Shown here one piece after another: positions 43,216 to 51,122 of a stretch of DNA of 64,000 nucleotides. Origin of the DNA: Melghirimyces algeriensis (GTDB taxonomy: Bacteria > Bacillota > Bacilli > Thermoactinomycetales > DSM-45169); the NCBI RefSeq assembly GCF_900182565.1, contig NZ_FXTI01000003.1:186001-250000 (forward strand). The letters are read 5' to 3'. Under the pieces are notes generated by a model, which made no database searches, was not told the DNA's origin, and was given only the letters and a program-made list of their open reading frames with translations. Position 1 is the first letter of the stretch. Every line of letters begins with the position of its first letter. The translations under genes and the position numbers were made by a program.

Positions 43216-44474
43216 TGAAGGTATTGCTGGGTCCCATCAATAATGCCGGACAGCCTATAGCATTGACTAAAGAACTGAGAAGGCAAGGGGTGGAAGCTCA
43301 TTGTCTCACATATCAAAACCATAAATATGGCTATGGGGCTGATAAAGAAGTATGCTTTGATCCATATAGTCGAGTGGATGTTCAATTTCAGACGTTACAG
43401 GAATGTCTTAAAGAGGATTATGATATTTATCATTTCTGGTTTCGATCTTTATTTTATGGCGGATTTTATGAGTATTTCACGGGACTTGACTTACCGATCA
43501 TAAAAAATCGGGGCAAAAAGATTGTGCATAGCTTTACTGGATTTGATTTGCGATTTCAATCGGAGTGTATGCAAAAAAATCCGTATAATGTATTTCAATA
43601 CGGTTGGAAAAATATATTTAGTGAAGAATCCGCTCGGAAATATTTGAATTTTTTGCGGTATTTTGTTGATGAATTTGTTGTCTTAGATGAGGAATTGCAG
43701 AGCTACTTGCCTGAAGCGAAAATTATTCCCAGAGTTCTCGATTTGGATGAATGGGAATATATCGGGATCAAAGAGACGGATTGTCCGCTTGTTGTTCACG
43801 CTCCTTCTTCTCCAGCGATTAAAGGAACCCCATTTGTCAATCAAGCTGTACAACAGTTGAAGGAAAAAGGATTAAAATTTGAATACAGAGAAGTGACAGA
43901 TCTGAAACATCGAGATGCGATGGAGCTATATAAAAGAGCAGACATTGTGATTGACCAGTTATTGATCGGGTGGTATGGGGTGTTAACGGTAGAGGCCATG
44001 GCACTTGGAAAACCGGTCATGGTTTATATTCAGGAAGACCTGTACCAGCCATCCCAAACGATCCCTGTTGAAAATGTAAACCCTGACAATCTGACGGAAA
44101 AGCTTCGTAATCTGATCCAAGACTTCGATAGGAGAAAAGATCTTTCCCGTCGTGGCAGGGCGTATGTGGAAAGCGTGCATGATGTAAAGAAAGTGACGAA
44201 AAAATTAATTGGCTTATATGAAAGCGTACTGAAGGAAAAAGAAAGAAGAGAGTTTAGCCCTGAATCTTTTGATGATCTTCTTTATTTTAAAGAACAATAT
44301 ATCGATTCCGTAGGAGCGGTCCCCTACAAGCCACTATTAAAGCAGAAAACGGTTCAGTACGAAAAATTAGTGCAACAGCTTAATCAATTAAGACCCAAAG
44401 CAAATCGGTCTGACCGATTGCAAGAAGAAGTGAATCAGTTAACAAGGAAATTAAAAAAATATGAAGGAGGCTAG
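43215..44474 (+). CDS. glycosyltransferase (GT4-like)
   Basis: Predicted 419 residues from ATG 43215 (AAAGGAGG 6 nt upstream; ATG 43212 overlaps it too closely). The N-terminal domain starts VLLGPINNAGQPIALTKELR. The C-terminal donor domain has VVHAPSSPAIKGT, ADIVIDQLLIGWYGVLTVEAMALGKPVMV. The E(x7)E-like GVLTVEAMALGKPV region fits GT-B retaining enzymes. A C-terminal coiled-coil tail (about 360-419, QYEKLVQQLNQLRPKA) is unusual for a plain glycosyltransferase and may mediate assembly. Confidence 0.83.
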   Translation: MKVLLGPINNAGQPIALTKELRRQGVEAHCLTYQNHKYGYGADKEVCFDPYSRVDVQFQTLQECLKEDYDIYHFWFRSLFYGGFYEYFTGLDLPIIKNRGKKIVHSFTGFDLRFQSECMQKNPYNVFQYGWKNIFSEESARKYLNFLRYFVDEFVVLDEELQSYLPEAKIIPRVLDLDEWEYIGIKETDCPLVVHAPSSPAIKGTPFVNQAVQQLKEKGLKFEYREVTDLKHRDAMELYKRADIVIDQLLIGWYGVLTVEAMALGKPVMVYIQEDLYQPSQTIPVENVNPDNLTEKLRNLIQDFDRRKDLSRRGRAYVESVHDVKKVTKKLIGLYESVLKEKERREFSPESFDDLLYFKEQYIDSVGAVPYKPLLKQKTVQYEKLVQQLNQLRPKANRSDRLQEEVNQLTRKLKKYEGG

Positions 44475-44491
44475 CTTCACACACTGTGTTA

Positions 44492-44528
44492 AAAAGCTTG
44501 GCTACTGAATTGAGTGCCAAGCTTTTGT
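44492..44528. terminator. bidirectional terminator between glycosyltransferase and CgeB-like genes
   Basis: AAAAGCTTGGC and GCCAAGCTTTT form a perfect 11-bp stem around a 13-nt loop, lying between the two convergent genes. Confidence 0.88.
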
Positions 44529-44537
44529 TTGTCTAAA

Positions 44538-46178
44538 CTATGAAGTAAAAAAGATCCATGGTGAAGTAATCTTTTTATCCACTTTTTTCTGGTATTCAAT
44601 CTCAAGTCTTGGATGTAAACGAATGTAATATCCGTAGGTTCCGATATATTGACTTTTACGCCAACGGGTACTGATAAAATAAACAGACCCTCTTTTCTGT
44701 GGAGCAAGCGTGAGACAGATACCATGATTGGACTTTTTGCCAGAAATCCACTGTTGAACCAGTGAAGTCAAATCCAAGCTATACCAATTGTACTTCCAAG
44801 GATAATTCGTATCGAAAGGTTTGTCTATGGTTATAGATCCAATCGGCTCTTTTGATATCGAGGGATACTTTCTATCTATTAAGTGTTGAATACTCCAGGA
44901 CGATTCGACCGCATAGCAGTTTAGAACAGGATTCCCTATGGATGGCATGCCCATAAACAGTTTCAGTGTTGCTGCAGTAACTTCAAAGAAGGCCTCGGAA
45001 TCCAGTTTAAACTGTATGTAAACCTGAGTTTCCTCGTTGTGATTGGATGTTTCACGGGTGATCGTAAGATACTCCTCTTTTAACTCAGTCTCTACTCTGT
45101 TGGAAGCAGTCACATCATATTTCGGACGCACTTCTTTTCTTACTTGTTGGGGAAGAGCAAAAATCGTTTGATTCTCTTTCTTGGCTTCTACATAGGGTTG
45201 GATCGTATCCATCATCTTTTTGATTCTAGCGGTATAGGTATGGTTGGCATGAACCTCTTTCTGACCGCTTGTTGCAATATGTTTACGTAAACCGGGGTTG
45301 TGTAGCAATCGGTTTACCTGCTGAAGGGTTTCTGTTCGATTGGAGCTGATTGCTACATGCCGGTCTCTTATAAAATGATTTCTGACAGCGGGCGTATCGA
45401 TGGTCAGGAGAAGCCCACCACTTCCCATGCATTCAAAGGTTCTTCGGGTGAGTAAGATCGGTTCATTTTGTATTCCCAAAATGATTTTGGCTGAATTGTA
45501 TATTTTAGGTACATACTGATAGTCAACAGGTTCCTTAATGTACTTTTCGGGCAGATCAAAAGGAAGTTTATGACGATGCTCTTTCCAGCCGTTGCCCCAA
45601 ATTGCGATGTCGTATCCCTCTTTGATCAGAGGTTCCAGCAAAATTTTCAGGCTTTCCATCCGAAGGGGAACGGAGTTGATGCTTAAGGGGTTGAAACTGC
45701 CGACCAGAGCAATGTCGGATTGGAATTCAGGGATCGGAGTTTGACTGCAATGAAGGGTGGGTTTAATGGCGAAAGGCAAATAGGCGGAAGGGATTCCAAG
45801 CGTTTTATATACGTTTTCAAAACCGATGGCATGGGTAAAAATAAAGTCAGGTGCTGCCATCTCAGCCATATATTTTCCCCAAATATCCGTATGGTTTGGA
45901 TCTTCAAATGACCAGAATACATGAAAAGCACGGTGATCCCTACAATAATTACGCACGATTTCAAGATATCTTTCTCTTTGAAAATGAGTCCATCCCGTAG
46001 TTAAGATAATATCCGGACGAACCGTTTCCAAATGCTTTTTTAGTTTTATAGTAGTAGCAGGAAGCTCAGGAATAGGAGAATAGTTGGGTATAGCTAGAGG
46101 AATATTTAAGTCTTTAAAAGCATCTGGAATTGTTTCAAGGAAGAAGTCATGGTGTTCTAAATGAAACCACTGTTTCAT
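44538..46178 (-). CDS. CgeB-like glycosyltransferase with DNRLRE-like C-terminal domain
   Basis: Predicted 546 residues; ATG 46178 follows AGGAGTGG, whereas the upstream in-frame ATG at 46241 has none. Residues 1-350 match CgeB/DUF3880-type glycosyltransferases (LTTGWTHFQRERYLEIVR; FWSFEDPNHTDIW; LVGSFNP; IWGNGWKEHRH; RTFECMGSGGLLLT). CgeB acts on the outermost spore layer in Bacillus. Residues about 395-540 look like a DNRLRE domain (VTAATLKLFMGMP; YAVESSW; YSLDLTSLVQQWISGKKSNH), a surface-associated beta domain. The fusion is unusual. A decayed copy of its 5' end lies at 38961-39175. Confidence 0.8.
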   Translation of the reverse strand: MKQWFHLEHHDFFLETIPDAFKDLNIPLAIPNYSPIPELPATTIKLKKHLETVRPDIILTTGWTHFQRERYLEIVRNYCRDHRAFHVFWSFEDPNHTDIWGKYMAEMAAPDFIFTHAIGFENVYKTLGIPSAYLPFAIKPTLHCSQTPIPEFQSDIALVGSFNPLSINSVPLRMESLKILLEPLIKEGYDIAIWGNGWKEHRHKLPFDLPEKYIKEPVDYQYVPKIYNSAKIILGIQNEPILLTRRTFECMGSGGLLLTIDTPAVRNHFIRDRHVAISSNRTETLQQVNRLLHNPGLRKHIATSGQKEVHANHTYTARIKKMMDTIQPYVEAKKENQTIFALPQQVRKEVRPKYDVTASNRVETELKEEYLTITRETSNHNEETQVYIQFKLDSEAFFEVTAATLKLFMGMPSIGNPVLNCYAVESSWSIQHLIDRKYPSISKEPIGSITIDKPFDTNYPWKYNWYSLDLTSLVQQWISGKKSNHGICLTLAPQKRGSVYFISTRWRKSQYIGTYGYYIRLHPRLEIEYQKKVDKKITSPWIFFTS

Positions 46179-46386
46179 CGTACCACTCCTATAGCATCTT
46201 ATTGATCCAATCATATTCCTGTTCCGATTGCAGGATGACAACGTTTTGTATGCAGTTTAGTTTGGGTGAAGCCGTAGGCTCGTCATATGTAATCTGTTTA
46301 TCCAAAAAGGAGAATCTCATGAATATGAGTAGGGAGAATAAAGGAAAGCAATTAATATACCAACAGGCAGTGCTCCTAACTTTTTA

Positions 46387-46403
46387 TGTTAAATTTCCTT
46401 ACA
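46387..46403 (+). promoter_or_regulatory. GlnR/TnrA operator
   Basis: TGTTA-N7-TTACA matches the consensus TGTNA-N7-TNACA at every fixed position. It lies 4 nt upstream of the -35 of the glnRA promoter, the place expected for nitrogen autorepression. Confidence 0.9.
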
Positions 46404-46407
46404 TGCA

Positions 46408-46436
46408 TTGACAATATAACCTCACATGGGTATAAT
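46408..46436 (+). promoter_or_regulatory. glnRA promoter
   Basis: Consensus TTGACA (46408-46413), 17-nt spacer, consensus TATAAT (46431-46436). Confidence 0.93.
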
Positions 46437-46470
46437 GATATCAAAGTTGAATGTAAAGGAGGCGCTGCTG

Positions 46471-46884
46471 ATGAGCGATGAAATCCGTCGGAATATGCCT
46501 CTTTTTTCGATGGGAATTGTTACGGACCTGACAGAACTGTCATCTCGACAGGTTCGCTATTATGAGCAGCAGGGCCTGATTCGTCCAGTTCGGACGAAGG
46601 GGAATCAGCGGTTGTTCTCGTTTAATGATGTTGACCGGTTGCTTCAGATCAAATCCCTGATGGAAAAAGGGGTTAATATTGCCGGTGTCAAGGAGATGTT
46701 GCGTGAAAAGGATCAGCAACAAGCTCAGGAGGCACAGCCGGAGCCGCAGCCACAGGAAGTGACCAAGCCGGATCTGTCGGATGCGGAGCTTCACAAGCTT
46801 CTGAAGCGGCAATTGTCGGAGCTGGGATCGCGACCGAATCAGAGCCACTTGATTCGCGGAGAATTGTCTCGTTTCTTTCATTAA
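46471..46884 (+). CDS. glnR: MerR-family nitrogen regulator GlnR
   Basis: Predicted 138 residues from ATG 46471 with AAAGGAGGCG upstream. GlnR represses glnRA when glutamine is plentiful, acting with feedback-inhibited glutamine synthetase. The winged helix is intact (SSRQVRYYEQQGLIRPVRTK; GNQRLFSFNDVDRLLQIKSL), and the C-terminal LIRGELSRFFH is the tail that senses the synthetase. The middle segment is an unusual Gln/Glu/Pro-rich linker. The operator at 46387 indicates autoregulation. Confidence 0.96.
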   Translation: MSDEIRRNMPLFSMGIVTDLTELSSRQVRYYEQQGLIRPVRTKGNQRLFSFNDVDRLLQIKSLMEKGVNIAGVKEMLREKDQQQAQEAQPEPQPQEVTKPDLSDAELHKLLKRQLSELGSRPNQSHLIRGELSRFFH

Positions 46885-46911
46885 TCACACAACTTGAAGG
46901 GAGTTCCGTTG

Positions 46912-48252
46912 ATGGCGAAAAATATGACAAAAGAAGATGTCTTGAAATCGGTTGAAGAGAACAATGTGGAGTATATTCGGCTTCAGTTTACGGATCTTTT
47001 GGGAACGATCAAGAATGTGGAAATACCGAAATCCCAATTGCCCAAAGCATTGGATAACAAACTGATGTTTGACGGTTCTTCAATTGAAGGATTTGTCCGA
47101 ATTGAAGAATCCGACATGTATCTTTACCCGGATTTGGATACGTGGATTATCTATCCCTGGGGGGGTACGGAAGACTCCCGCGTTGCCGGTCTGATCTGTG
47201 ATGTCTATACTCCTGACGGAAAGCCTTTTGCCGGCGATCCGCGCGGCATTCTGAAAAAGGTGTTGAAAGAAGCGCAGGACATGGGCTTTTCTGCCTTTAA
47301 TGTCGGTCCAGAGCCGGAGTTTTTCCTCTTCAAAACCAACGATCAGGGAGAACCGACGATGGATCTGAACGACAAGGGCGGATATTTTGATCTCGCTCCA
47401 TTGGATCTGGGTGAAAACTGTCGTCGGGATATCGTGGTCACGTTGGACAAAATGGGTTTTGAGATGGAGGCTTCTCATCACGAAGTGGCTCCTGGGCAAC
47501 ATGAGATTGATTTTAAATATGCCAATGCAGTGACGGCAGCCGACAATATCCAGACCTTTAAGCTGGTGGTCAAAAATATCGCCCGTCGCTACGGTTTGCA
47601 TGCTACCTTTATGCCGAAGCCGCTTTTCGGGGTAAATGGTTCTGGAATGCATATCAACCAGTCCTTGTTTCGGGAGAACGAGAACTCATTCTATGATCCG
47701 TCAGATGAATTGGGATTATCCCAAACCGCTCGCCAATATCTAGCCGGTATTTTGAAGCACGCCAGGGCATTTACAGCTGTCACCAATCCGTTGATTAACT
47801 CCTATAAACGTTTGGTTCCCGGTTATGAGGCTCCCTGTTATGTAGCCTGGTCACCGACAAACCGGAGTCCCCTGGTTCGCATTCCAGCCTCCCGCGGAAT
47901 GTCGACCCGGATTGAGGTGCGAAGCCCGGATTCCTCTGCCAACCCGTACTTGGCACTTGCAGTCATGTTAAAGGCAGGCTTGCATGGAATTAAAAACAAG
48001 ATGGAACCACCGAAAGAAACGGACCGGAACATCTATGTGATGGATGAAGCAGAGCGGGAAAAGGCCGGAATCCAGAGCTTGCCGGCAACGTTGAAAGAGG
48101 CGTTGGATGAGCTTAAGAAGGATGCAGTCATCGGTGACGCCTTGGGTGAACATGCTCTTGCTCACTTTATCGAAGCCAAAGAGATTGAATGGGATATGTT
48201 CCGTACCCAGGTTCATCCCTGGGAGCGGGAACAGTATATGTCACTGTACTGA
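46912..48252 (+). CDS. glnA: glutamine synthetase, type I
   Basis: Predicted 446 residues from ATG 46912 (GAAGGGAG upstream). It makes glutamine from glutamate, ammonium and ATP as a dodecamer. Motifs: the latch DGSSIEGF, metal-binding PEPEFFLF, HHEVAPGQHEID, NGSGMHINQSL, NRSPLVRIP and RSPDSSANPY. The length and Arg near the N-terminus place it in the GSI-alpha feedback-inhibited group typical of Bacilli. It is transcribed with glnR. Confidence 0.98.
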   Translation: MAKNMTKEDVLKSVEENNVEYIRLQFTDLLGTIKNVEIPKSQLPKALDNKLMFDGSSIEGFVRIEESDMYLYPDLDTWIIYPWGGTEDSRVAGLICDVYTPDGKPFAGDPRGILKKVLKEAQDMGFSAFNVGPEPEFFLFKTNDQGEPTMDLNDKGGYFDLAPLDLGENCRRDIVVTLDKMGFEMEASHHEVAPGQHEIDFKYANAVTAADNIQTFKLVVKNIARRYGLHATFMPKPLFGVNGSGMHINQSLFRENENSFYDPSDELGLSQTARQYLAGILKHARAFTAVTNPLINSYKRLVPGYEAPCYVAWSPTNRSPLVRIPASRGMSTRIEVRSPDSSANPYLALAVMLKAGLHGIKNKMEPPKETDRNIYVMDEAEREKAGIQSLPATLKEALDELKKDAVIGDALGEHALAHFIEAKEIEWDMFRTQVHPWEREQYMSLY

Positions 48253-48282
48253 ACAAAAACCCCCGAAAGGGGGTTTTTGTTT
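48253..48282 (+). terminator. glnRA terminator
   Basis: ACAAAAACCCCC and GGGGGTTTTTGT form a perfect 12-bp stem with GAAA tetraloop. A second small CCCC/GGGG hairpin follows near 48332-48344. Confidence 0.92.
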
Positions 48283-48363
48283 GCTGATAAAAATACTTTC
48301 AAAAAAAGATATGGAGTCAATTACCCTAAACCCCCTTTCGGGGTGCTTATATTTTCAAACAAG

Positions 48364-48380
48364 TTTGTTTTACAAACAAA
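48364..48380 (+). promoter_or_regulatory. AT-rich palindrome upstream of the MFS gene (candidate operator)
   Basis: TTTGTTT-TAC-AAACAAA is a perfect 7-bp inverted repeat. A further AAACAAGTTTGTTT overlaps its left half. The regulator is not known; no adjacent TetR gene is present. Confidence 0.4.
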
Positions 48381-48530
48381 ATAAATCGATCAAAGAAATC
48401 CATAATAAATTCAAAAGCTTATATAAGAGTGATTCAGGTTTGACGTTGATGGTATGATACATTTATGGGATTCAGAAATGGATCTCCAGTCAATGGACAA
48501 CAAATGTATGTACATAAAAGGAGAATGATC

Positions 48531-50021
48531 ATGGAAGAGGCGAATTCCAGGCAATCCTATGAATTTTTGGCTGATGATCCAAACTTCAACGTTAAGCCCG
48601 TTATCATTTCATTAATTATCGGCGCTTTCTTTGCCATATTGAATGAAACACTATTAAATATTGCATTTACCACATTGATGGAACAATTTTCCATATCCGA
48701 ATCGACGGTTCAATGGATGGCAACAGGTTTTATGCTGATCATGGGGATTATGACACCCATATCCGCATTGTTCATTCAATCATTTACCACAAGACAAATG
48801 TTTTTGGGTACCATGATCATTTTTACAGTAGGTACAGTTATTTGTGCCATCGCTCCTGCTTATTCGACCTTGCTTGCTGGAAGATTATTGCAAGCGGTGG
48901 GCACAGGTTTATTGATCCCGGTTATCTTTCATACCTTTTTGCTGGTGTTTCCTCCTCGCCGTCGTGGAACGGTGATGGGAACCGTTGGGCTGGTGATTAT
49001 GTTTGCCCCAGCGATTGGACCCACTTTATCCGGTATTATTGTAGAATATCTGGGCTGGAGATATCTGTTTCTTACCGTTGTCCCATTCACTCTTTTCTCC
49101 ATTGTATTTGCTTTTATATTTCTTAAAAATGTGGGTGAAGTGACCAAACCCAAGCTGGATCTCCTGTCTGTTTTGCTCTCAACCACTGGTTTTGGAGGGA
49201 TTGTTCTGGGGTTTAGCCTGACAGGGGAAGGGAATTCAGGATTCTCTGCCCCCGTTGTGTGGAGTTTGATCGGTTTGGGGATGGTTTCCCTTGTATTATT
49301 TACGCTCAGACAAATTCAATTGCCGGAACCTCTTTTGGATTTGCGTGTGTTTCGATATCCAATGTTCACTCTAGCGCTGATACAATTTATGATCATTATG
49401 ATGCTGATGTTTTCATCTGAAATTATTTTACCCATGTACCTGCAGGGATCGTTAGATGTCCAGGCTGCGACTGCAGGACTGATTTTACTGCCGGGTGCCT
49501 TGTTAAATGGTTTTATGTCACCGGTAATGGGGAGGCTGTTTGACAAGTATGGTCCCCGAATGCTGATGATCCCAGCAACGTTTGTGTTAACTGTAACCAT
49601 GTTTGCGTTAAGCCGAATTGGGTTGACCACCCCGCTCTGGTATATCATGATTTGCTACCTTTTATTGATGTTGTCTGTTTCTGCGGTCATGATGCCGGCG
49701 CAAACCAACGGATTGAATGAACTTCCGAAAAGGCTTTATCCACACGGAACAGCGATGATGAATACACTGCAACCCGTATCTGGAGCGATTGGTGTCTCCG
49801 TATTTATAGGGATGATGACATCCAAAAAGAACGCGTATTTGGAGAATGTCCAAAACCCTCAAGACCCCGATGCGGTTCGTCAAGCGCTTGTCTCTGGAGT
49901 GGAGTTTGTCTATCTGGTTGTATTTGCAATTGCGGTTATTGCATTTATCCTTTCATTGTTTGTCAAAAGAGCCATGCCGAAAGATGTAACTTCAGATGCA
50001 ATAGGGAATGAAGGGACGTAG
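48531..50021 (+). CDS. MFS multidrug exporter (DHA2/EmrB-QacA type)
   Basis: Predicted 496 residues from ATG 48531, 7 nt after AAAAGGAG. About 14 hydrophobic segments fit the DHA2 drug:proton antiporters. Family motifs include FAILNETLLNIAFTTLMEQF in TM1 (the N-E-T-x-x-N variant), WMATGFMLIMGIMTPISA, RLLQAVGTGLLIPV and GPTLSGIIVEYLGWRYLF (motif C). Exported compounds cannot be predicted. It is bounded by terminators on both sides. Confidence 0.9.
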   Translation: MEEANSRQSYEFLADDPNFNVKPVIISLIIGAFFAILNETLLNIAFTTLMEQFSISESTVQWMATGFMLIMGIMTPISALFIQSFTTRQMFLGTMIIFTVGTVICAIAPAYSTLLAGRLLQAVGTGLLIPVIFHTFLLVFPPRRRGTVMGTVGLVIMFAPAIGPTLSGIIVEYLGWRYLFLTVVPFTLFSIVFAFIFLKNVGEVTKPKLDLLSVLLSTTGFGGIVLGFSLTGEGNSGFSAPVVWSLIGLGMVSLVLFTLRQIQLPEPLLDLRVFRYPMFTLALIQFMIIMMLMFSSEIILPMYLQGSLDVQAATAGLILLPGALLNGFMSPVMGRLFDKYGPRMLMIPATFVLTVTMFALSRIGLTTPLWYIMICYLLLMLSVSAVMMPAQTNGLNELPKRLYPHGTAMMNTLQPVSGAIGVSVFIGMMTSKKNAYLENVQNPQDPDAVRQALVSGVEFVYLVVFAIAVIAFILSLFVKRAMPKDVTSDAIGNEGT

Positions 50022-50023
50022 AC

Positions 50024-50062
50024 AAAAAGAGGGCTTTCAGATTTAGAAAGCCCTCTTTTTGT
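50024..50062. terminator. bidirectional terminator after the MFS gene
   Basis: AAAAAGAGGGCTTTC and GAAAGCCCTCTTTTT form a perfect 15-bp stem with a 7-nt loop, serving the MFS gene and the convergent minus-strand genes. Confidence 0.93.
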
Positions 50063-50088
50063 TTTCTGCCCGGTGACGCTCATTCCCA

Positions 50089-50490
50089 TCAAGTCATGGA
50101 CCCCCAGAAAACCAAACCGCCAATGATATATAGGAGGCTCCATTGCCATAGCCGAAAATAGTTGTAAGGAAATGGTTTGGATATCTTAATCGTTATCAGC
50201 CATACCGTTCCATAGCCAAAATAGTAAAGCCCTAATAGAGTAAGCAGAAACTGTTCATGAATGATGATGTTTGTAAAAAGGATAAGAAACAGAACTGTGG
50301 AGGTAGCGAATAGATCAAAACTGATCCAGTGCCATCCACAACGGGACATTGTCCACTTCTCCATTCTGTTATGAGCATCATCTTGTTTTTTCTCTGGTCT
50401 TAACAACTGGATTTCTCTGTCTCCCATAAATGTGTGTGCAAGAAAAGCCAGTCCGCTTAAGACAGCAGCGATCAAAACAGGGACGTTCAT
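50089..50490 (-). CDS. small membrane protein, four predicted TM helices
   Basis: Predicted 133 residues. Hydrophobic segments: VPVLIAAVLSGLAFLAHTFM, FDLFATSTVLFLILFTNIII, FLLTLLGLYYFGYGTVWLIT and LWQWSLLYIIGGLVFWGSM. Conserved-looking polar residues are in HTFMGDREIQLLRP and RCGWHWISFD. I do not recognise a named family. It starts 13 nt after the SRPBCC-like gene on the same strand and probably shares its promoter. Confidence 0.75.
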   Translation of the reverse strand: MNVPVLIAAVLSGLAFLAHTFMGDREIQLLRPEKKQDDAHNRMEKWTMSRCGWHWISFDLFATSTVLFLILFTNIIIHEQFLLTLLGLYYFGYGTVWLITIKISKPFPYNYFRLWQWSLLYIIGGLVFWGSMT

Positions 50491-50502
50491 CCAATCACCC
50501 CA

Positions 50503-51030
50503 TCACCTATTGTTTTTGATGATCTCTTCGCCAATGATTTTCAACATTTCACGTTGAATCCATCCACTGAAATAGCGAATCACAAGCCAATACAAGGAGA
50601 ACTTTCTCTTGGCAACGTGTGAGGTACAATGAATTCGGGTTTCTGTACGGATGTTCATATATCTTTCTCCGATCTGTTCAAACGAGAAATTCCAAACCAC
50701 TTTTACATAGTTCGGTTGTTGAAAAGTCCTGAAATTTTCTCTAGCGATCTCCAATAAATTCCCCTTCAATGTCCACGGTTGTCCAACTATTCCCAGCACT
50801 ATTTCATGTTCATTTTCATCCAGGAATATGAATCCCTTGTTTATAAGACCGTTTATCGTTATTTTTCGAGCAGGTACAACACCACGCAGAGAAAAAAGAA
50901 TTCTGATGATGGATGAGACTCCAAAGTCCACATGATAAACAAGTGATATATCAGAGATGGTTTCCGATATCAACGAATATTCATTTTTCTTATCAAAATC
51001 CCAGTTCGGCAGGTATTGATCAATTAACAT
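50503..51030 (-). CDS. SRPBCC-like protein
   Basis: Predicted 175 residues from ATG 51030 with AAAGGG upstream. An in-frame extension to 51126 runs over the palindromic operator and has no ribosome site, so it is rejected. The pattern (LPNWDFDKKNEYSLI, VVWNFSFEQIG, TETRIHCTSHVAKRKFSLYW, LVIRYFSGWIQREMLKII) resembles uncharacterised SRPBCC/START-like lipid-pocket proteins. No catalytic function is apparent. Its upstream region carries the same palindrome as arsA and marR, so coregulation is likely. Confidence 0.65.
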   Translation of the reverse strand: MLIDQYLPNWDFDKKNEYSLISETISDISLVYHVDFGVSSIIRILFSLRGVVPARKITINGLINKGFIFLDENEHEIVLGIVGQPWTLKGNLLEIARENFRTFQQPNYVKVVWNFSFEQIGERYMNIRTETRIHCTSHVAKRKFSLYWLVIRYFSGWIQREMLKIIGEEIIKNNR

Positions 51031-51049
51031 GGAATCAATCCCTTTATAT

Positions 51050-51065
51050 ATTACGATATCGCAAT
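51050..51065. promoter_or_regulatory. MarR-type palindrome, copy 1 (one mismatch)
   Basis: ATTACGATATCGCAAT is the same palindrome as copies 2 and 3 with one changed base. It lies 20 nt upstream of the SRPBCC-like start codon. Confidence 0.75.
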
Positions 51066-51122
51066 AATCGTTTAAAAAAGACAGGTTCTTACATTTTCGT
51101 TTTTTGGTGAAGGTGAATCGTT

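Noticed and set aside
46130..46411. 93-codon plus-strand frame upstream of glnR
   Set aside because: It overlaps the antisense CgeB-like start and the GlnR operator, with no family resemblance or ribosome site.
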